Source: Ramlibacter sp. Leaf400
Lineage (GTDB): Bacteria > Pseudomonadota > Gammaproteobacteria > Burkholderiales > Burkholderiaceae_C
Assembly (NCBI RefSeq): GCF_001424545.1
Contig: NZ_LMQL01000001.1
Coordinates: 249,198 to 313,197 of the forward strand
Direction: 5' to 3'
Length of the DNA stretch: 64,000 nucleotides
Under the pieces are notes generated by a model. It did no database searches and had not been told where the DNA came from. It was given only the letters and a program-made list of their open reading frames with translations. The first letter of the stretch is position 1. Each line of letters opens with the position of its first letter. Position numbers and translations under genes: made by a program. Shown in pieces: positions 1 through 7,740 of the stretch.

Positions 1-1
1 G

Positions 2-88
2 CTCCACCGCAGCGGCGGCCGCTACGCGCTGTGCACCATGTGCATCGGCGTGGGTCAGGGCATCGCGCTCGTGCTCGAGCGCGTCTGA
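2..88 (+). CDS. Acetyl-CoA C-acyltransferase (thiolase), C-terminal end only
   Basis: This is the last 28 codons of a gene that starts left of the window. The tail contains the C-terminal thiolase signature CIGVGQG, whose Cys is the general acid/base of acetyl-CoA acetyltransferases and 3-ketoacyl-CoA thiolases (cytosolic enzymes of beta-oxidation or acetoacetyl-CoA formation). The tail does not show which substrate class is used. It converges on the next gene with only a few bases between the two stops. Confidence 0.85.
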   Translation, partial: LHRSGGRYALCTMCIGVGQGIALVLERV

Positions 89-92
89 GCCT

Positions 93-533
93 TCAGGCCA
101 GGGCGGCCTTGCGCTTGTCCAGCAGGCGCATCACGCGGCGAGGGCCGCCGCGCACGTGCTCGGACAGCGAGATGCGCCCGTAGCGCAGCGCGTCCAGCAC
201 GGCCAGCATGTCCTCGCCCAGGTCGGCACCGGCAGCACGCAGGGCCGAAGGGCGCAGGGGCTGGTCGTCCCAGACCGCGGCGATGAAGTCGCCCGCCTGG
301 CGTCCGCCCCCGCCCGGGCCTTCCTCGGCCAGGCGCAGCAGGCGCTCGAAGGCCGCCAGGCCGCGCTCGCCCGCCTCGTGCGAGCGGATCTCCTCGACCA
401 TCAGGCGGGCCCGCTCCAGCAGCGTGCCTTCGTGGTCCACCCGGGCCTTGTCGCCGGTGCCCACCACCAGCTGGACCCGGTTCACGCGTTCGAGGTTGGC
501 GCGGTGGCGGCGCTCGCGTTCGACCTGGTTCAT
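93..533 (-). CDS. Uncharacterized 146-aa cytosolic protein
   Basis: I do not recognise a characterised family. The start at 533 is chosen because GGAGG lies about 6 bases upstream; the longer reading (from 593) has no ribosome-binding site. The N-terminus is strongly charged (MNQVERERRHRANLERVNR). The middle is Glu/Arg-rich and probably helical. The C-terminal half contains a conserved-looking block (AVLDALRYGRISLSEHVRGG) ending in a basic tail. No signal peptide, membrane segment or metal motif is visible. It may belong to one of the small DUF families of Burkholderiales, but I cannot assign one with certainty. Confidence 0.7.
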   Translation of the reverse strand: MNQVERERRHRANLERVNRVQLVVGTGDKARVDHEGTLLERARLMVEEIRSHEAGERGLAAFERLLRLAEEGPGGGGRQAGDFIAAVWDDQPLRPSALRAAGADLGEDMLAVLDALRYGRISLSEHVRGGPRRVMRLLDKRKAALA

Positions 534-646
534 GGCGGACCTCCGAAGGGTGGGGCTGTCCCGCTTGTACCGCGCGCGCCGCGCTACCGCCAAGCGGCGC
601 GAAACCCGATTGACGCCAGCGCCCGGCAGTCCTAGCCTGATGGGCT

Positions 647-1438
647 TTGGATGCCGGCCTGCCTGACAATACGCGGGCCTTGGACTTCCCCCTCATCACC
701 GATCCCGGCTTCTACGCCGTCGCCATCCCCGCCGTCCTGCTCCTGGGCATCAGCAAGAGCGGCTTCGGCGCCGGATTCGGCTCGCTGGCCGTTCCGCTGA
801 TGGCGCTCTCGGTCACCGTGCCGCAGGCCGCCGCCATCCTGATGCCACTGCTGTTCGTGATGGACGTGCTCGGCCTGCACGCCTGGCGGCGCCACTTCAA
901 CTGGCCGCTGATCCGGTTCCTGCTGCCCTTCGGGCTGCTGGGCACCGTGGTCGGCACGCTGTCGTTCAAGCTGCTCGACCCGAAGCTGGTGGCCGGCATC
1001 GTGGGCGTGTTCACGCTGGCCTTCCTGGCGCAGCGGGTGCTGTTCCCGCCCAAGGCGGACAGCCCGGCCCCGCCGCGCTGGCTGGGCGCGATCCTGACGA
1101 CGACCTCGGGCTTCACCAGCTTCATCGCGCACGCCGGCGGGCCGCCGGTCAATGCGTACGTGGTGCCGATGCGGCTGTCGCCGCCGGTCTACACCGCCTC
1201 GATGGCCGTGTTCTTCTTCGCGGTGAACCTGAGCAAGTGGATCCCGTACGCCTGGCTGGGCCTGCTGGACCTGCGCAACATGGCCACGTCGGTCGCGCTG
1301 CTGCCGCTGGCGCCGGTGGGCGTGATCGTGGGCGTCAAGCTGGCCCACACCATCCAGCCGGTGCTGTTCTACCGGCTGATCTACCTGGGCATGCTGCTGA
1401 CCGGCATCAAGCTCGTGTGGGACGGCTTCCTCGCCTGA
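647..1438 (+). CDS. Sulfite exporter TauE/SafE family permease
   Basis: A predicted inner-membrane protein of about 263 aa with roughly eight hydrophobic segments. The first contains the TauE/SafE signature ISKSGFGAGFGSLAVPL, and a second glycine-rich repeat-like block lies at TSFIAHAGGPPVNAY. The family moves organosulfur compounds, sulfite or related anions across the cytoplasmic membrane; the substrate cannot be read from sequence. Only TTG codons are available at the N-terminus (647, or 680, which gives a start closer to common homologs), so the start is uncertain. It ends 15 bp before the convergent Kef gene. Confidence 0.85.
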   Translation: MDAGLPDNTRALDFPLITDPGFYAVAIPAVLLLGISKSGFGAGFGSLAVPLMALSVTVPQAAAILMPLLFVMDVLGLHAWRRHFNWPLIRFLLPFGLLGTVVGTLSFKLLDPKLVAGIVGVFTLAFLAQRVLFPPKADSPAPPRWLGAILTTTSGFTSFIAHAGGPPVNAYVVPMRLSPPVYTASMAVFFFAVNLSKWIPYAWLGLLDLRNMATSVALLPLAPVGVIVGVKLAHTIQPVLFYRLIYLGMLLTGIKLVWDGFLA

Positions 1439-1453
1439 GGGGCGAGCAAGGCT

Positions 1454-3304
1454 TCAGCGCTCGCCCGGGCGGCTTTCCCGCTCCCACCCCGGCATGCGGT
1501 CGCGGCCCTTGCGCCGCAGTTCCTGCTCTTCTTCCCGCTCCCGCGCCATCTGGGCTTCGAACTGCTCGCGGCCCTGGCGCACCACCGCGATCATCCTGGC
1601 GCGGTCGCGGTGGTGCGTGTACATCTGCTCGAACAGCTGGAGGTTGTGGCGGCGAAAGCGCAGCGCCTGCCGGCGGGCTTCATATGGGGCGGCGCCCAGC
1701 ACCTCGAGCACCGTGCGCCCGCTGCGCAGGCTCGACTCGAACATCTCGCGCTCGACCCGCATCACGCCCAGGTCGCGCAACTCGTTCCAGTGCGTCACGT
1801 CGCGCGCCCGCGCCACCAGCTCCAGGTGCGGGAAGTGCTCCTGCGCCAGCTTCACGATGCGAAGCGACTGCTCCACGTCGTCCACCGCCACCACCAGCAC
1901 CCGGGCCGACCCGGCGCCCGCGATGCGCAGCAGATCGAGCCGCGTCGCGTCGCCATAGAACACCTGGTAGCCGAAGGTGCGCGCGGCCTCCACCATGTCG
2001 GCGTCGTGGTCCAGCACGGTGGACCCGATGCCCTGGGCGCTGAGCAGGCGGCCGATGATCTGGCCGTAGCGGCCGAAGCCCGCGATGATCACGCGCGCGT
2101 CCTGCGGCTCGCTCAGTTCCTCGAGCTTGCGCGTGCCGCCGGCGTAGCGCGCCGACCAGCGGTCCGCGGCGATGAGCAGCAGCGGCGTCAGCAGCATGGA
2201 CAGCGTGATCGCAGCCACCAGCAGCGACGACGTCGGGCCGTCCAGCAACCTGGCGCCGCCGGCGGTCTGCAGCACCACGAAGCCCACCTCGCCGCCCTGC
2301 GCCAGCAGCGCGATGAAGAGCGGACGCTCGCCGGCGGGGATGGGCATCAGGCGCGTCATCACCCACAGCACCAGGGCCTTGATCGCCAGGAAGCCGACCA
2401 CGATGGCGGCGATCAGCAGCGGCCGCTGGATCACGACCGAGAAGTCGATCGTCATGCCGATGGCGATGAAGAACAGGCCGAGCAGCAGCCCCTTGAAGGG
2501 CTCGATGTCGGTCTCCAGTTCGCGGCGGTACTCGCTCTCGGCCAGCAGCACGCCGGCCAGGAAGGCGCCCAGCGCCATCGACAGCCCCACCGAGTGCATC
2601 AGCGCGGCCGTCGCCACCACCAGCAGCAGGGCGGCGGCGGTGAAGATCTCCGGCGAGTCGCTGCGCGCGATCCAGCGCAGCGCCGGCCGCAGCAGCAGGC
2701 GGCCGCCCAGGATGATGGCCGCGATGACGGCGACGGCCTTGACCGCGCCCGACCATCCGTCCCCGCCGGCCTGTGCGCTGGTGACGGCCAGCAGCGGGAG
2801 CAGGGCCAGGATCGGGATGGCAGCCACGTCCTGCAGCAGCAGCACGCTGAGCATGCTGCGCCCAGAGGTGGTGGGCATCAGGTTGCGGTCGGCCATGGCG
2901 CGCAGGCCGGTGGCGGTGGACGAGTCGGCCAGCGCCAGCGAGGCGGCGACGGCCACGCGCCAGTCGACCCCGAAGGCGATGGCGACGGCCGACATCAGCG
3001 CGGCCGAGCCGAACAGCTGCACGCTGCCCCAGCCGAAGATCGGCCGGCGCAGGCTCCACAGGCGGCGCGGCTCCAGCTCCAGGCCGACCAGGAACAGCAT
3101 CAGCACCACCCCGAACTCGGCGAAGTGCAGCACGTCCTGCACGTTCCCCACGAGCCGCAGCCCCCAGGGGCCGATGGCGATGCCCGCGGCCAGGTAGCCC
3201 AGGATGGCGCCCAATCCGAGCGCGCGCGAGAGCGGCACCGCGAGGACCGCGGCGCCCAGGTAGATCAGGCTGCTGGAGAGCCAGGCCGGAAGGTGGTGTT
3301 CCAT
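1454..3304 (-). CDS. Kef-type monovalent cation/proton antiporter (CPA2) with TrkA-N domain
   Basis: A 616-aa protein. Residues about 10-385 form a 12-13 helix CPA2 antiporter domain with the family motifs LLQDVAAIP and DIEPFKGLLLGLFFI, the latter being the KefC regulatory-loop region. From about residue 405 a Rossmann TrkA-N domain follows (IIAGFGRYG, nucleotide-binding GxGxxG), then a charged Arg/Glu-rich tail. In E. coli, KefB/KefC are glutathione-gated K+ efflux systems that acidify the cytoplasm during electrophile stress. The ATG overlaps the TGA of the upstream KefF/G-like gene by one base (TGATG), so the two are translationally coupled. Assignment to KefB rather than KefC is not possible by eye. 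Confidence 0.92.
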   Translation of the reverse strand: MEHHLPAWLSSSLIYLGAAVLAVPLSRALGLGAILGYLAAGIAIGPWGLRLVGNVQDVLHFAEFGVVLMLFLVGLELEPRRLWSLRRPIFGWGSVQLFGSAALMSAVAIAFGVDWRVAVAASLALADSSTATGLRAMADRNLMPTTSGRSMLSVLLLQDVAAIPILALLPLLAVTSAQAGGDGWSGAVKAVAVIAAIILGGRLLLRPALRWIARSDSPEIFTAAALLLVVATAALMHSVGLSMALGAFLAGVLLAESEYRRELETDIEPFKGLLLGLFFIAIGMTIDFSVVIQRPLLIAAIVVGFLAIKALVLWVMTRLMPIPAGERPLFIALLAQGGEVGFVVLQTAGGARLLDGPTSSLLVAAITLSMLLTPLLLIAADRWSARYAGGTRKLEELSEPQDARVIIAGFGRYGQIIGRLLSAQGIGSTVLDHDADMVEAARTFGYQVFYGDATRLDLLRIAGAGSARVLVVAVDDVEQSLRIVKLAQEHFPHLELVARARDVTHWNELRDLGVMRVEREMFESSLRSGRTVLEVLGAAPYEARRQALRFRRHNLQLFEQMYTHHRDRARMIAVVRQGREQFEAQMAREREEEQELRRKGRDRMPGWERESRPGER

Positions 3305-3945
3305 CAGTCCTCGGGGTGGTCGGCGGGCCGGTCGGTGTCGGGCACGTCGCAGGCCGGGCAGGCGGGCAGGTCCTCGATCTCGGGCCAGTCCGGGTGCGAG
3401 CGCAGCCGCTCGATGAAGATGTCCGCGTGGGCCGCGATCTGCGCATCGGACGCGCGCTGCGCCCCGTGCAGCAGCAGCGGCGGGAGGAAGCGCATGCCGC
3501 ACAGCGCGGCGGTCTGCTCGTAGGGCGGCAGGAAGGCATCGAAGAAGTAGCGGTTGTAGCCCTGCGGGTGGTAGGAGGGTTCCGGCCCGCCGGTGCTGGC
3601 CACCAGCCACAGATCCTTGCCCTGCAGCGCCGTGCCGTTGCGGCCGTAGGCCCAGCCGTGCGTGAGGACCTCGTCCAGCCAGAGCTTCAGCAGCGCCGGC
3701 ATCGAATACCACTGGATTGGGTGCAGCAGCACCAGCAGCCGCGCCGCCGCCATGCGCTTCTGCTCGGCGGCGACGTCGATGTCGTAGTCCGGGTAGGCCC
3801 CGTACAGGTCCTGCACCCGCACGCCCGGCACGCCGCGGGCGGCTTCCACGAGGCGGCGGTTGACGCGCGACTCGCGCCATTGGGGGTGGGCCGCCACGAG
3901 GTAGACATCGGGGTCGGCGGCGGCAGCAGCGTCGGGCTCATCCAT
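3304..3945 (-). CDS. NAD(P)H-dependent oxidoreductase, KefF/KefG-like ancillary protein
   Basis: A 213-aa flavodoxin-fold quinone reductase-like protein. The N-terminal strand-loop reads YLVAAHPQWRESRVNR. The block HPIQWYSMPALLKLW matches the FMN-binding region of KefF/KefG, and GTALQGKDLWLVASTGG matches the second FMN loop. In enterobacteria such proteins bind the Kef channel on the cytosolic side and are required for full activity. The position directly upstream of, and overlapping, the antiporter gene supports this role. The ATG at 3945 has no Shine-Dalgarno, and a -10-like TAAGGT lies 8 bases upstream. The C-terminus has an extra acidic CxxC-containing tail (CPAC). Confidence 0.88.
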   Translation of the reverse strand: MDEPDAAAAADPDVYLVAAHPQWRESRVNRRLVEAARGVPGVRVQDLYGAYPDYDIDVAAEQKRMAAARLLVLLHPIQWYSMPALLKLWLDEVLTHGWAYGRNGTALQGKDLWLVASTGGPEPSYHPQGYNRYFFDAFLPPYEQTAALCGMRFLPPLLLHGAQRASDAQIAAHADIFIERLRSHPDWPEIEDLPACPACDVPDTDRPADHPED

Positions 3946-3953
3946 GGTCCCGA

Positions 3954-3959
3954 ACCTTA
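3954..3959 (-). promoter_or_regulatory. Candidate -10 element (TAAGGT) placing the transcript start at the kefF/G ATG
   Basis: The hexamer ends 8 bases before the ATG at 3945. No ribosome-binding site is visible, so the mRNA could be leaderless. No clear -35 was seen. Confidence 0.3.
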
Positions 3960-4035
3960 GCGCATGTGCGCCCTGCGACCCGTGGGTGGAGACGTCCTGT
4001 CGCTGGCTGGACAACCGCGCCAGCCCTGCCGTCGC

Positions 4036-4041
4036 TACAGT
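4036..4041 (+). promoter_or_regulatory. Candidate -10 element (TACAGT) for the MaoC-like gene
   Basis: TACAGT is followed by GGCGGC and then the ATG at 4048. The 6-base gap would place the transcription start on the A of the start codon. There is no Shine-Dalgarno. Confidence 0.35.
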
Positions 4042-4047
4042 GGCGGC

Positions 4048-4503
4048 ATGAGAACGTTCTCGTCCCTCGCCGAACTGGCGCCCCTGGTGGGGCAGGAAGT
4101 CGCCACCAGCGACTGGATGGTCATCACCCAGCAGCAGGTCAACCTGTTTGCCGACGCCACCGGCGACCACCAGTGGATCCACGTCGACGTGGACAAGGCC
4201 CGTGCCGGGCCTTTCGGCGCGCCTATCGCGCACGGCTTCCTCACGCTGTCGCTGCTGCCGAAGATCTTCGAGCAGGCGCTGCGGATCGAGGGCACTCGCA
4301 TGGGCGTGAACTACGGGCTCAACAAGGTGCGGTTCACCGCGCCGGTGCCGGTGGGCAGCCGGGTGCGCGGCCGGCTCGAATTGCTGGCCTGCGAGGCCAT
4401 CGAAGGCAACGGCATGCAGATGACCTGGAAGGTCACGGTGGAGCTGGAAGGCTCGCCGAGGCCGGCCTGCGTGGCCGAGTCCATCACCCGCCGCTACGCC
4501 TGA
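4048..4503 (+). CDS. MaoC family (R)-specific enoyl-CoA hydratase/dehydratase
   Basis: A 151-aa single hot-dog domain protein. The hydratase-2 motif is present: Asp40 in DATGD, then His45 (D-x4-H), followed by FGAPIAHGF. Asp and His form the catalytic dyad that adds water to trans-2-enoyl-CoA to give (R)-3-hydroxyacyl-CoA, linking beta-oxidation with polyhydroxyalkanoate supply or acting on other acyl-CoAs. Length fits the small stand-alone PhaJ/MaoC type. It is transcribed alone and divergently from the kefF/G gene. The physiological substrate is not deducible. Confidence 0.88.
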   Translation: MRTFSSLAELAPLVGQEVATSDWMVITQQQVNLFADATGDHQWIHVDVDKARAGPFGAPIAHGFLTLSLLPKIFEQALRIEGTRMGVNYGLNKVRFTAPVPVGSRVRGRLELLACEAIEGNGMQMTWKVTVELEGSPRPACVAESITRRYA

Positions 4504-4549
4504 GTCGTCGGACCCGGCGGGCAAAAAGAGCCCGCGCACGGAGGCGCGC

Positions 4550-4582
4550 AAAAAAAAAGAGCCCGCGCACGAGGCGCGGGCT
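4550..4582 (-). terminator. Intrinsic terminator (minus strand) with a duplicated half-copy beside it
   Basis: The stem AGCCCGCG/CGCGGGCT has a 7-base loop at 4560-4582. Reading leftward it is followed by a run of nine T (plus-strand A at 4550-4558). Just left of it a second, imperfect copy of the same CCCGCGCAC-GAGGCGCG text and another hairpin (GCGGGC...GCCCGC near 4519-4535) are present, as if the terminator had been duplicated. Confidence 0.7.
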
Positions 4583-4609
4583 TCCAAGGGAGTGTTCGAC
4601 AGGCCGGCC

Positions 4610-4687
4610 TCAGGCCCGGTTGCGCCGAACCCTGTAGTTGGCCGCACCAAGGCCGATCTTCAAGCTCGGCGCGGCGCAACCGGCCAT
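4610..4687 (-). pseudogene. 25-codon ORF ending next to the terminator; possible remnant of a lost gene
   Basis: On the minus strand a short reading frame begins at 4687 and ends with TGA at 4610. Its C-terminus GLGAANYRVRRNRA looks protein-like, and it sits about 28 bp before a strong terminator, which is where a real gene would end. Nothing upstream continues it, because the desaturase gene ends only about 50 bp away. It may be the 3-prime stump of a gene displaced by rearrangement, a real small protein, or chance. The rest of the 4504-4739 spacer shows no other gene. Confidence 0.3.
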
Positions 4688-4739
4688 TTCAGGTGTGTGT
4701 GTCTGGCGCAGAGGCAAAGCCTCGCCCACGCCGGGCTGC

Positions 4740-5510
4740 TCAGGTTGTCGGCCGGGCCTGCGACGGCGCGCCGGAAGGCTGGGTCACATCCTTGCCCAGC
4801 AGGAGCTCGCCGATCCGGGACGAGGCGCCATCGTAGAAACCGACCTGACCATCGAACGACCGTCCGTTCCTGAAGCTGCCGAACAGGAGATCGAAGAGCG
4901 GAAGGTCCCCGTAGTTCCTGCCGTGGACCCCTCGCTCGTGATGGAGGAAATGGCTCTCCGGGCGCTGCACGAAATAGCCGAGCCATTCGGGCGTGCGGAT
5001 GTTGGTGTGCTGGAACACGCTCAGGATCGTGCCGCAGATGCTGGCGATGATCGCCGCTTCGAGGGTGACCCCGATGACCAGCGCGAATGTCACGCTGCTC
5101 ACGGCGATGAATCCGGCCATGTCGAGCGGACTGAAATAGAACGCGCCGTAGGTGTCCAGGCGCTCCGCGCTGTGGTGCATCTGGTGGAAGTGGCGCCAGA
5201 GGAGCGGCGTCGCATGCAGGAGCCGGTGCCACAGGAAGACCCCGAGCTCGAGCACCAGGAAAGCGACGACGGCGCCACCCGCGGTGCCCAGCCCCGTGCC
5301 GTCGATCAGCTGGAACTGGCCCAGGAGGGGATCCCACAACAGCGGCAGCTGGTAGCCGAGCCCCATGTAGACGCCCAGGCTCGCCAGGCCCCGGAGCCTC
5401 CACGTGGGCGTCGAAGGCTGGGTGACCGTGTCAGCACGGGCCGGCCGGATCCTTTCCAGGATGGCGAAGGCCGCGAAGACGAAGGCGGGAAGCAGGTAGA
5501 GCCAGAGCAT
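4740..5510 (-). CDS. Fatty acid hydroxylase / sterol desaturase superfamily membrane protein
   Basis: A 256-aa integral membrane di-iron oxygenase-like protein. The three histidine clusters of the family are present: H95RLLH99, H107FHQMHH113 and H187FLHH191. Hydrophobic segments lie before the first cluster and between the second and third. Members hydroxylate or desaturate lipids (ornithine lipids, sterol-like lipids, carotenoids), and the substrate is unknown here. GAGG lies upstream of the ATG. The gene seems slightly less GC-rich than its neighbours by eye and sits beside a duplicated terminator and an ORF stump, which hints at insertion or rearrangement. Confidence 0.88.
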   Translation of the reverse strand: MLWLYLLPAFVFAAFAILERIRPARADTVTQPSTPTWRLRGLASLGVYMGLGYQLPLLWDPLLGQFQLIDGTGLGTAGGAVVAFLVLELGVFLWHRLLHATPLLWRHFHQMHHSAERLDTYGAFYFSPLDMAGFIAVSSVTFALVIGVTLEAAIIASICGTILSVFQHTNIRTPEWLGYFVQRPESHFLHHERGVHGRNYGDLPLFDLLFGSFRNGRSFDGQVGFYDGASSRIGELLLGKDVTQPSGAPSQARPTT

Positions 5511-5586
5511 GTGGAACCTCGTTGGATGAGCGTTCCAGTCTCCGCAAGCGCAGCCAATGGCACCAGTGGCCGCGGTAAGGGGCCGC

Positions 5587-6048
5587 TCAGGCGAATCCGT
5601 TCTGCCGCCAGGCCTCGAACACCGTCACGGCGACCGCGTTGGACAGGTTGAGGCTGCGCTGGCCGGCGCGCATCGGCAGCCGCAGCCGTTGCTCCGCAGG
5701 GAAGCTCTCGCGCAGCTCAGGCGCCAGGCCGCGCGTCTCGGCGCCGAACACCAGCCAGTCGCCCGGCGCGAAGCGCACGTCGTGCACGTGGCGCGTGCCG
5801 TGGGTGGTCAGCGCGAACATGCGCGACCGGTCCGGCTTCCCGGCGTCGAGGAAGGTCGCCCAGTCCGCGTGCCGGCGCACGTCGGCGTACTCGTGGTAGT
5901 CCAGCCCGGCCCGCCGCATGTGGCGGTCGTCCATCGAGAACCCGAGCGGCTCGACCAGGTGCAGCGTGCAGCCGGTGTTGGCGGCCAGGCGGATCACGTT
6001 GCCGGTGTTGGGCGGGATCTCGGGCTCGACCAGGACGATGTGGAACAT
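5587..6048 (-). CDS. trmL: tRNA (cytidine(34)-2'-O)-methyltransferase
   Basis: A 153-aa SPOUT-class methyltransferase that modifies the ribose of the wobble base (position 34) of tRNA-Leu isoacceptors using S-adenosylmethionine. Visible motifs are IPPNTGNVIRLAAN (motif 1), FGAETRGL (motif 2) and LPMRAGQRSLNLSNAVAV (motif 3, the trefoil-knot SAM site). Length equals the minimal TrmL/YibK type with no extra RNA-binding domain. It begins 11 bp after the comF stop and is probably its operon partner. Confidence 0.95.
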   Translation of the reverse strand: MFHIVLVEPEIPPNTGNVIRLAANTGCTLHLVEPLGFSMDDRHMRRAGLDYHEYADVRRHADWATFLDAGKPDRSRMFALTTHGTRHVHDVRFAPGDWLVFGAETRGLAPELRESFPAEQRLRLPMRAGQRSLNLSNAVAVTVFEAWRQNGFA

Positions 6049-6059
6049 GGGACAGGACC

Positions 6060-6761
6060 CTAGGCGTCTTCGGTGCGGGCGATCACGACGGCGGCCACGT
6101 GGGCGGCGCCCGCGGCCCGGAACACGCCCGCCAGCGCATGCAGCGAAGCCCCGCTGGTCATCACGTCGTCCACCAGCACGATGCGGCGGCCGCGCACCTC
6201 GTGCGCGCGGGCGGGTTCGAGTGCGAAGGCCTGGCGCACGTTGGCCAGGCGGGTGGCGCGATCGAGTTCGGCCTGCGGCGGGGTTTCGCGCAAGCGCAGC
6301 GCCAGCCGCGCATCGGCCTTGGCGGGGGCAAGGCGCTGCGCCAGTTCGTGCGCCTGGTTGAAGCCGCGCGCCGCCAGCCGCGCCGCCGACAGCGGCATGG
6401 GGACCAGGCGGTCGGCCGCGTCCACGCAACGCCGGATTGCGTCGGCACCGAGCAGCAGCCGCGCGAAACTGTCGGCCCAGCCGGCCTGGCCCGAGAACTT
6501 GAAGCGGGCGATGAGGCCGCCCCAGGGGTAGGCGTAGCTGACCGCCGCGTGGCAGGCGTCCAGCGGCGGTGCGGCGCGAAGGCAGCGGCCGCAGGTGGCC
6601 ACGCCTTCCGGCAGTGCCAGCGCGCAGCGCAGGCAGCGGTGGCGCGGCGCCGCGAACTGCGCGCTGCAGCCCGCGCACAGGGGCCGCGCCGGCCATGCGA
6701 GGCAGACCTCGCACTGCGCGGGCGTGGCGGCGGCAAGGCCTTGCAGGAGCTGGCGGAACAT
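6060..6761 (-). CDS. comF: ComF family protein (phosphoribosyltransferase-like)
   Basis: A 233-aa protein. The N-terminal third carries four CxxC pairs (CEVC, CAGC, CLRC, CGRC), a double zinc-ribbon. The C-terminal two thirds are a type I phosphoribosyltransferase fold with the PRPP loop IVLVDDVMTSGASL. Homologs are needed for DNA uptake during transformation in some bacteria (ComF/GntX); the enzymatic activity is not established. The ATG at 6761 has TATATT seven bases upstream and no Shine-Dalgarno. It is divergent from the BioC-like gene with only 20 bp between starts. Confidence 0.92.
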   Translation of the reverse strand: MFRQLLQGLAAATPAQCEVCLAWPARPLCAGCSAQFAAPRHRCLRCALALPEGVATCGRCLRAAPPLDACHAAVSYAYPWGGLIARFKFSGQAGWADSFARLLLGADAIRRCVDAADRLVPMPLSAARLAARGFNQAHELAQRLAPAKADARLALRLRETPPQAELDRATRLANVRQAFALEPARAHEVRGRRIVLVDDVMTSGASLHALAGVFRAAGAAHVAAVVIARTEDA

Positions 6762-6768
6762 GCGGCTC

Positions 6769-6776
6769 AATATACT
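6769..6776. promoter_or_regulatory. Overlapping divergent -10 elements between comF and bioC
   Basis: The core AATATACT reads TATACT (6771-6776) toward bioC and TATATT (6774-6769) toward comF. Each ends 5-7 bases from its start codon, so both transcripts would begin at or next to the start codon and could not be initiated at the same time without competition. No -35 boxes are obvious. Confidence 0.4.
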
Positions 6777-6781
6777 TTCCT

Positions 6782-7672
6782 GTGCCCGGCGAGCATCCCC
6801 CCACCCTTGATCCCGTTGCCGCGGCGCGCTGGCAGCGCGCCGCGCCGCCGCGGTCCCCCTGGCTGCATGAAGAAGTCGCGCGGCGCATGGCCGACCGGCT
6901 GGAGTGGATCCGCCTCGCGCCCCTGGCGTGGGCGCACTGGGAGCCGGTGCGCGGCGGCCTGGCGGTGCAGCCGCTGCTGGAGCAGCGCTATCCGCAGGCC
7001 GAATGCCTGCTGGTCGAGCCGGAGCCGGCGCGGCTCCCCGCCGCGCGGGCGCAGCTTGAGCGGCCGTGGTGGCAGCGCTGGGGCCCCCGCCGGCGCATCG
7101 TCGAGACGGTGGGCGACGGCCGGGTCCAGATGCTGTGGGCCAACATGGCGCTGCACTTCGCGCTGGAGCCGCAGGCGCTGATGGCCCGCTGGCACCGCGC
7201 ACTGGCCACCGACGGGTTCCTGATGTTCTCCTGCCTCGGCCCGGACACGCTGCGCGAGCTGCATGCGCTGTACGGCTCGCTCGGCTGGCCGCCGCCCGGA
7301 CCGCAGTTCACCGACATGCACGACTGGGGCGACATGCTGGTGGCGGCCGGCTTCGCCGAGCCGGTGATGGACATGGAGCGCATCACCCTGACCTGGGAGA
7401 CGCCGCAGCGCCTCCTGGCCGAGCTGGCGGAGCTGGGCGCCAACCTCCATCCGAGCCGCTTCGGCGCTTTGCGGGGACGCGGCTGGCGCGAGCGGCTCCA
7501 TGATGAGCTGGCGGCGTTGCGCGGGCCCGACGGTCGCCTGGCGCTGACTTTCGAGATCGTCTACGGCCACGCGATCCGGCCCGCGCCGCGCGTGCGGATG
7601 CAGCCACAGACTTCGGTCCCGCTGGACGACCTGCGCGGGCTGTTGCGCGGGGGCCGGCGGCCCGCGCAATAG
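6782..7672 (+). CDS. BioC-like SAM-dependent methyltransferase
   Basis: A 296-aa product from a GTG start; no ATG precedes the conserved block DPVAAARW that normally begins these proteins. The region FSCLGPDTLRELH is the hallmark of BioC (malonyl-ACP O-methyltransferase, the first step making the pimeloyl chain of biotin). The post-motif WGDMLVAAGFAEPVMD also fits. The usual glycine-rich SAM motif I is not recognisable: its place is taken by HWEPVRGGLAVQ. Either the family in this lineage binds SAM differently or the function has shifted. No other biotin gene is nearby. Confidence 0.75.
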   Translation: MPGEHPPTLDPVAAARWQRAAPPRSPWLHEEVARRMADRLEWIRLAPLAWAHWEPVRGGLAVQPLLEQRYPQAECLLVEPEPARLPAARAQLERPWWQRWGPRRRIVETVGDGRVQMLWANMALHFALEPQALMARWHRALATDGFLMFSCLGPDTLRELHALYGSLGWPPPGPQFTDMHDWGDMLVAAGFAEPVMDMERITLTWETPQRLLAELAELGANLHPSRFGALRGRGWRERLHDELAALRGPDGRLALTFEIVYGHAIRPAPRVRMQPQTSVPLDDLRGLLRGGRRPAQ

Positions 7673-7706
7673 TCGGCTGCCTGAAGGGAGAGCAGGTCAA
7701 CGCGGC

Positions 7707-7712
7707 TACAAT
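7707..7712 (+). promoter_or_regulatory. Candidate -10 element (TACAAT) upstream of DUF2244/cox genes
   Basis: TACAAT overlaps the first possible ATG (7711) of the following gene, so initiation at 7711 is unlikely and the ATG at 7741 is preferred. The predicted leader is about 20 bases. Confidence 0.4.
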
Positions 7713-7740
7713 GCCCGGTTGTTTTGGGACGTCACCGTCG

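Noticed and set aside
7711..7740. Earlier ATG for the DUF2244 gene
   Set aside because: A TACAAT -10-like box overlaps this ATG and the extra ten residues do not look like the family N-terminus.
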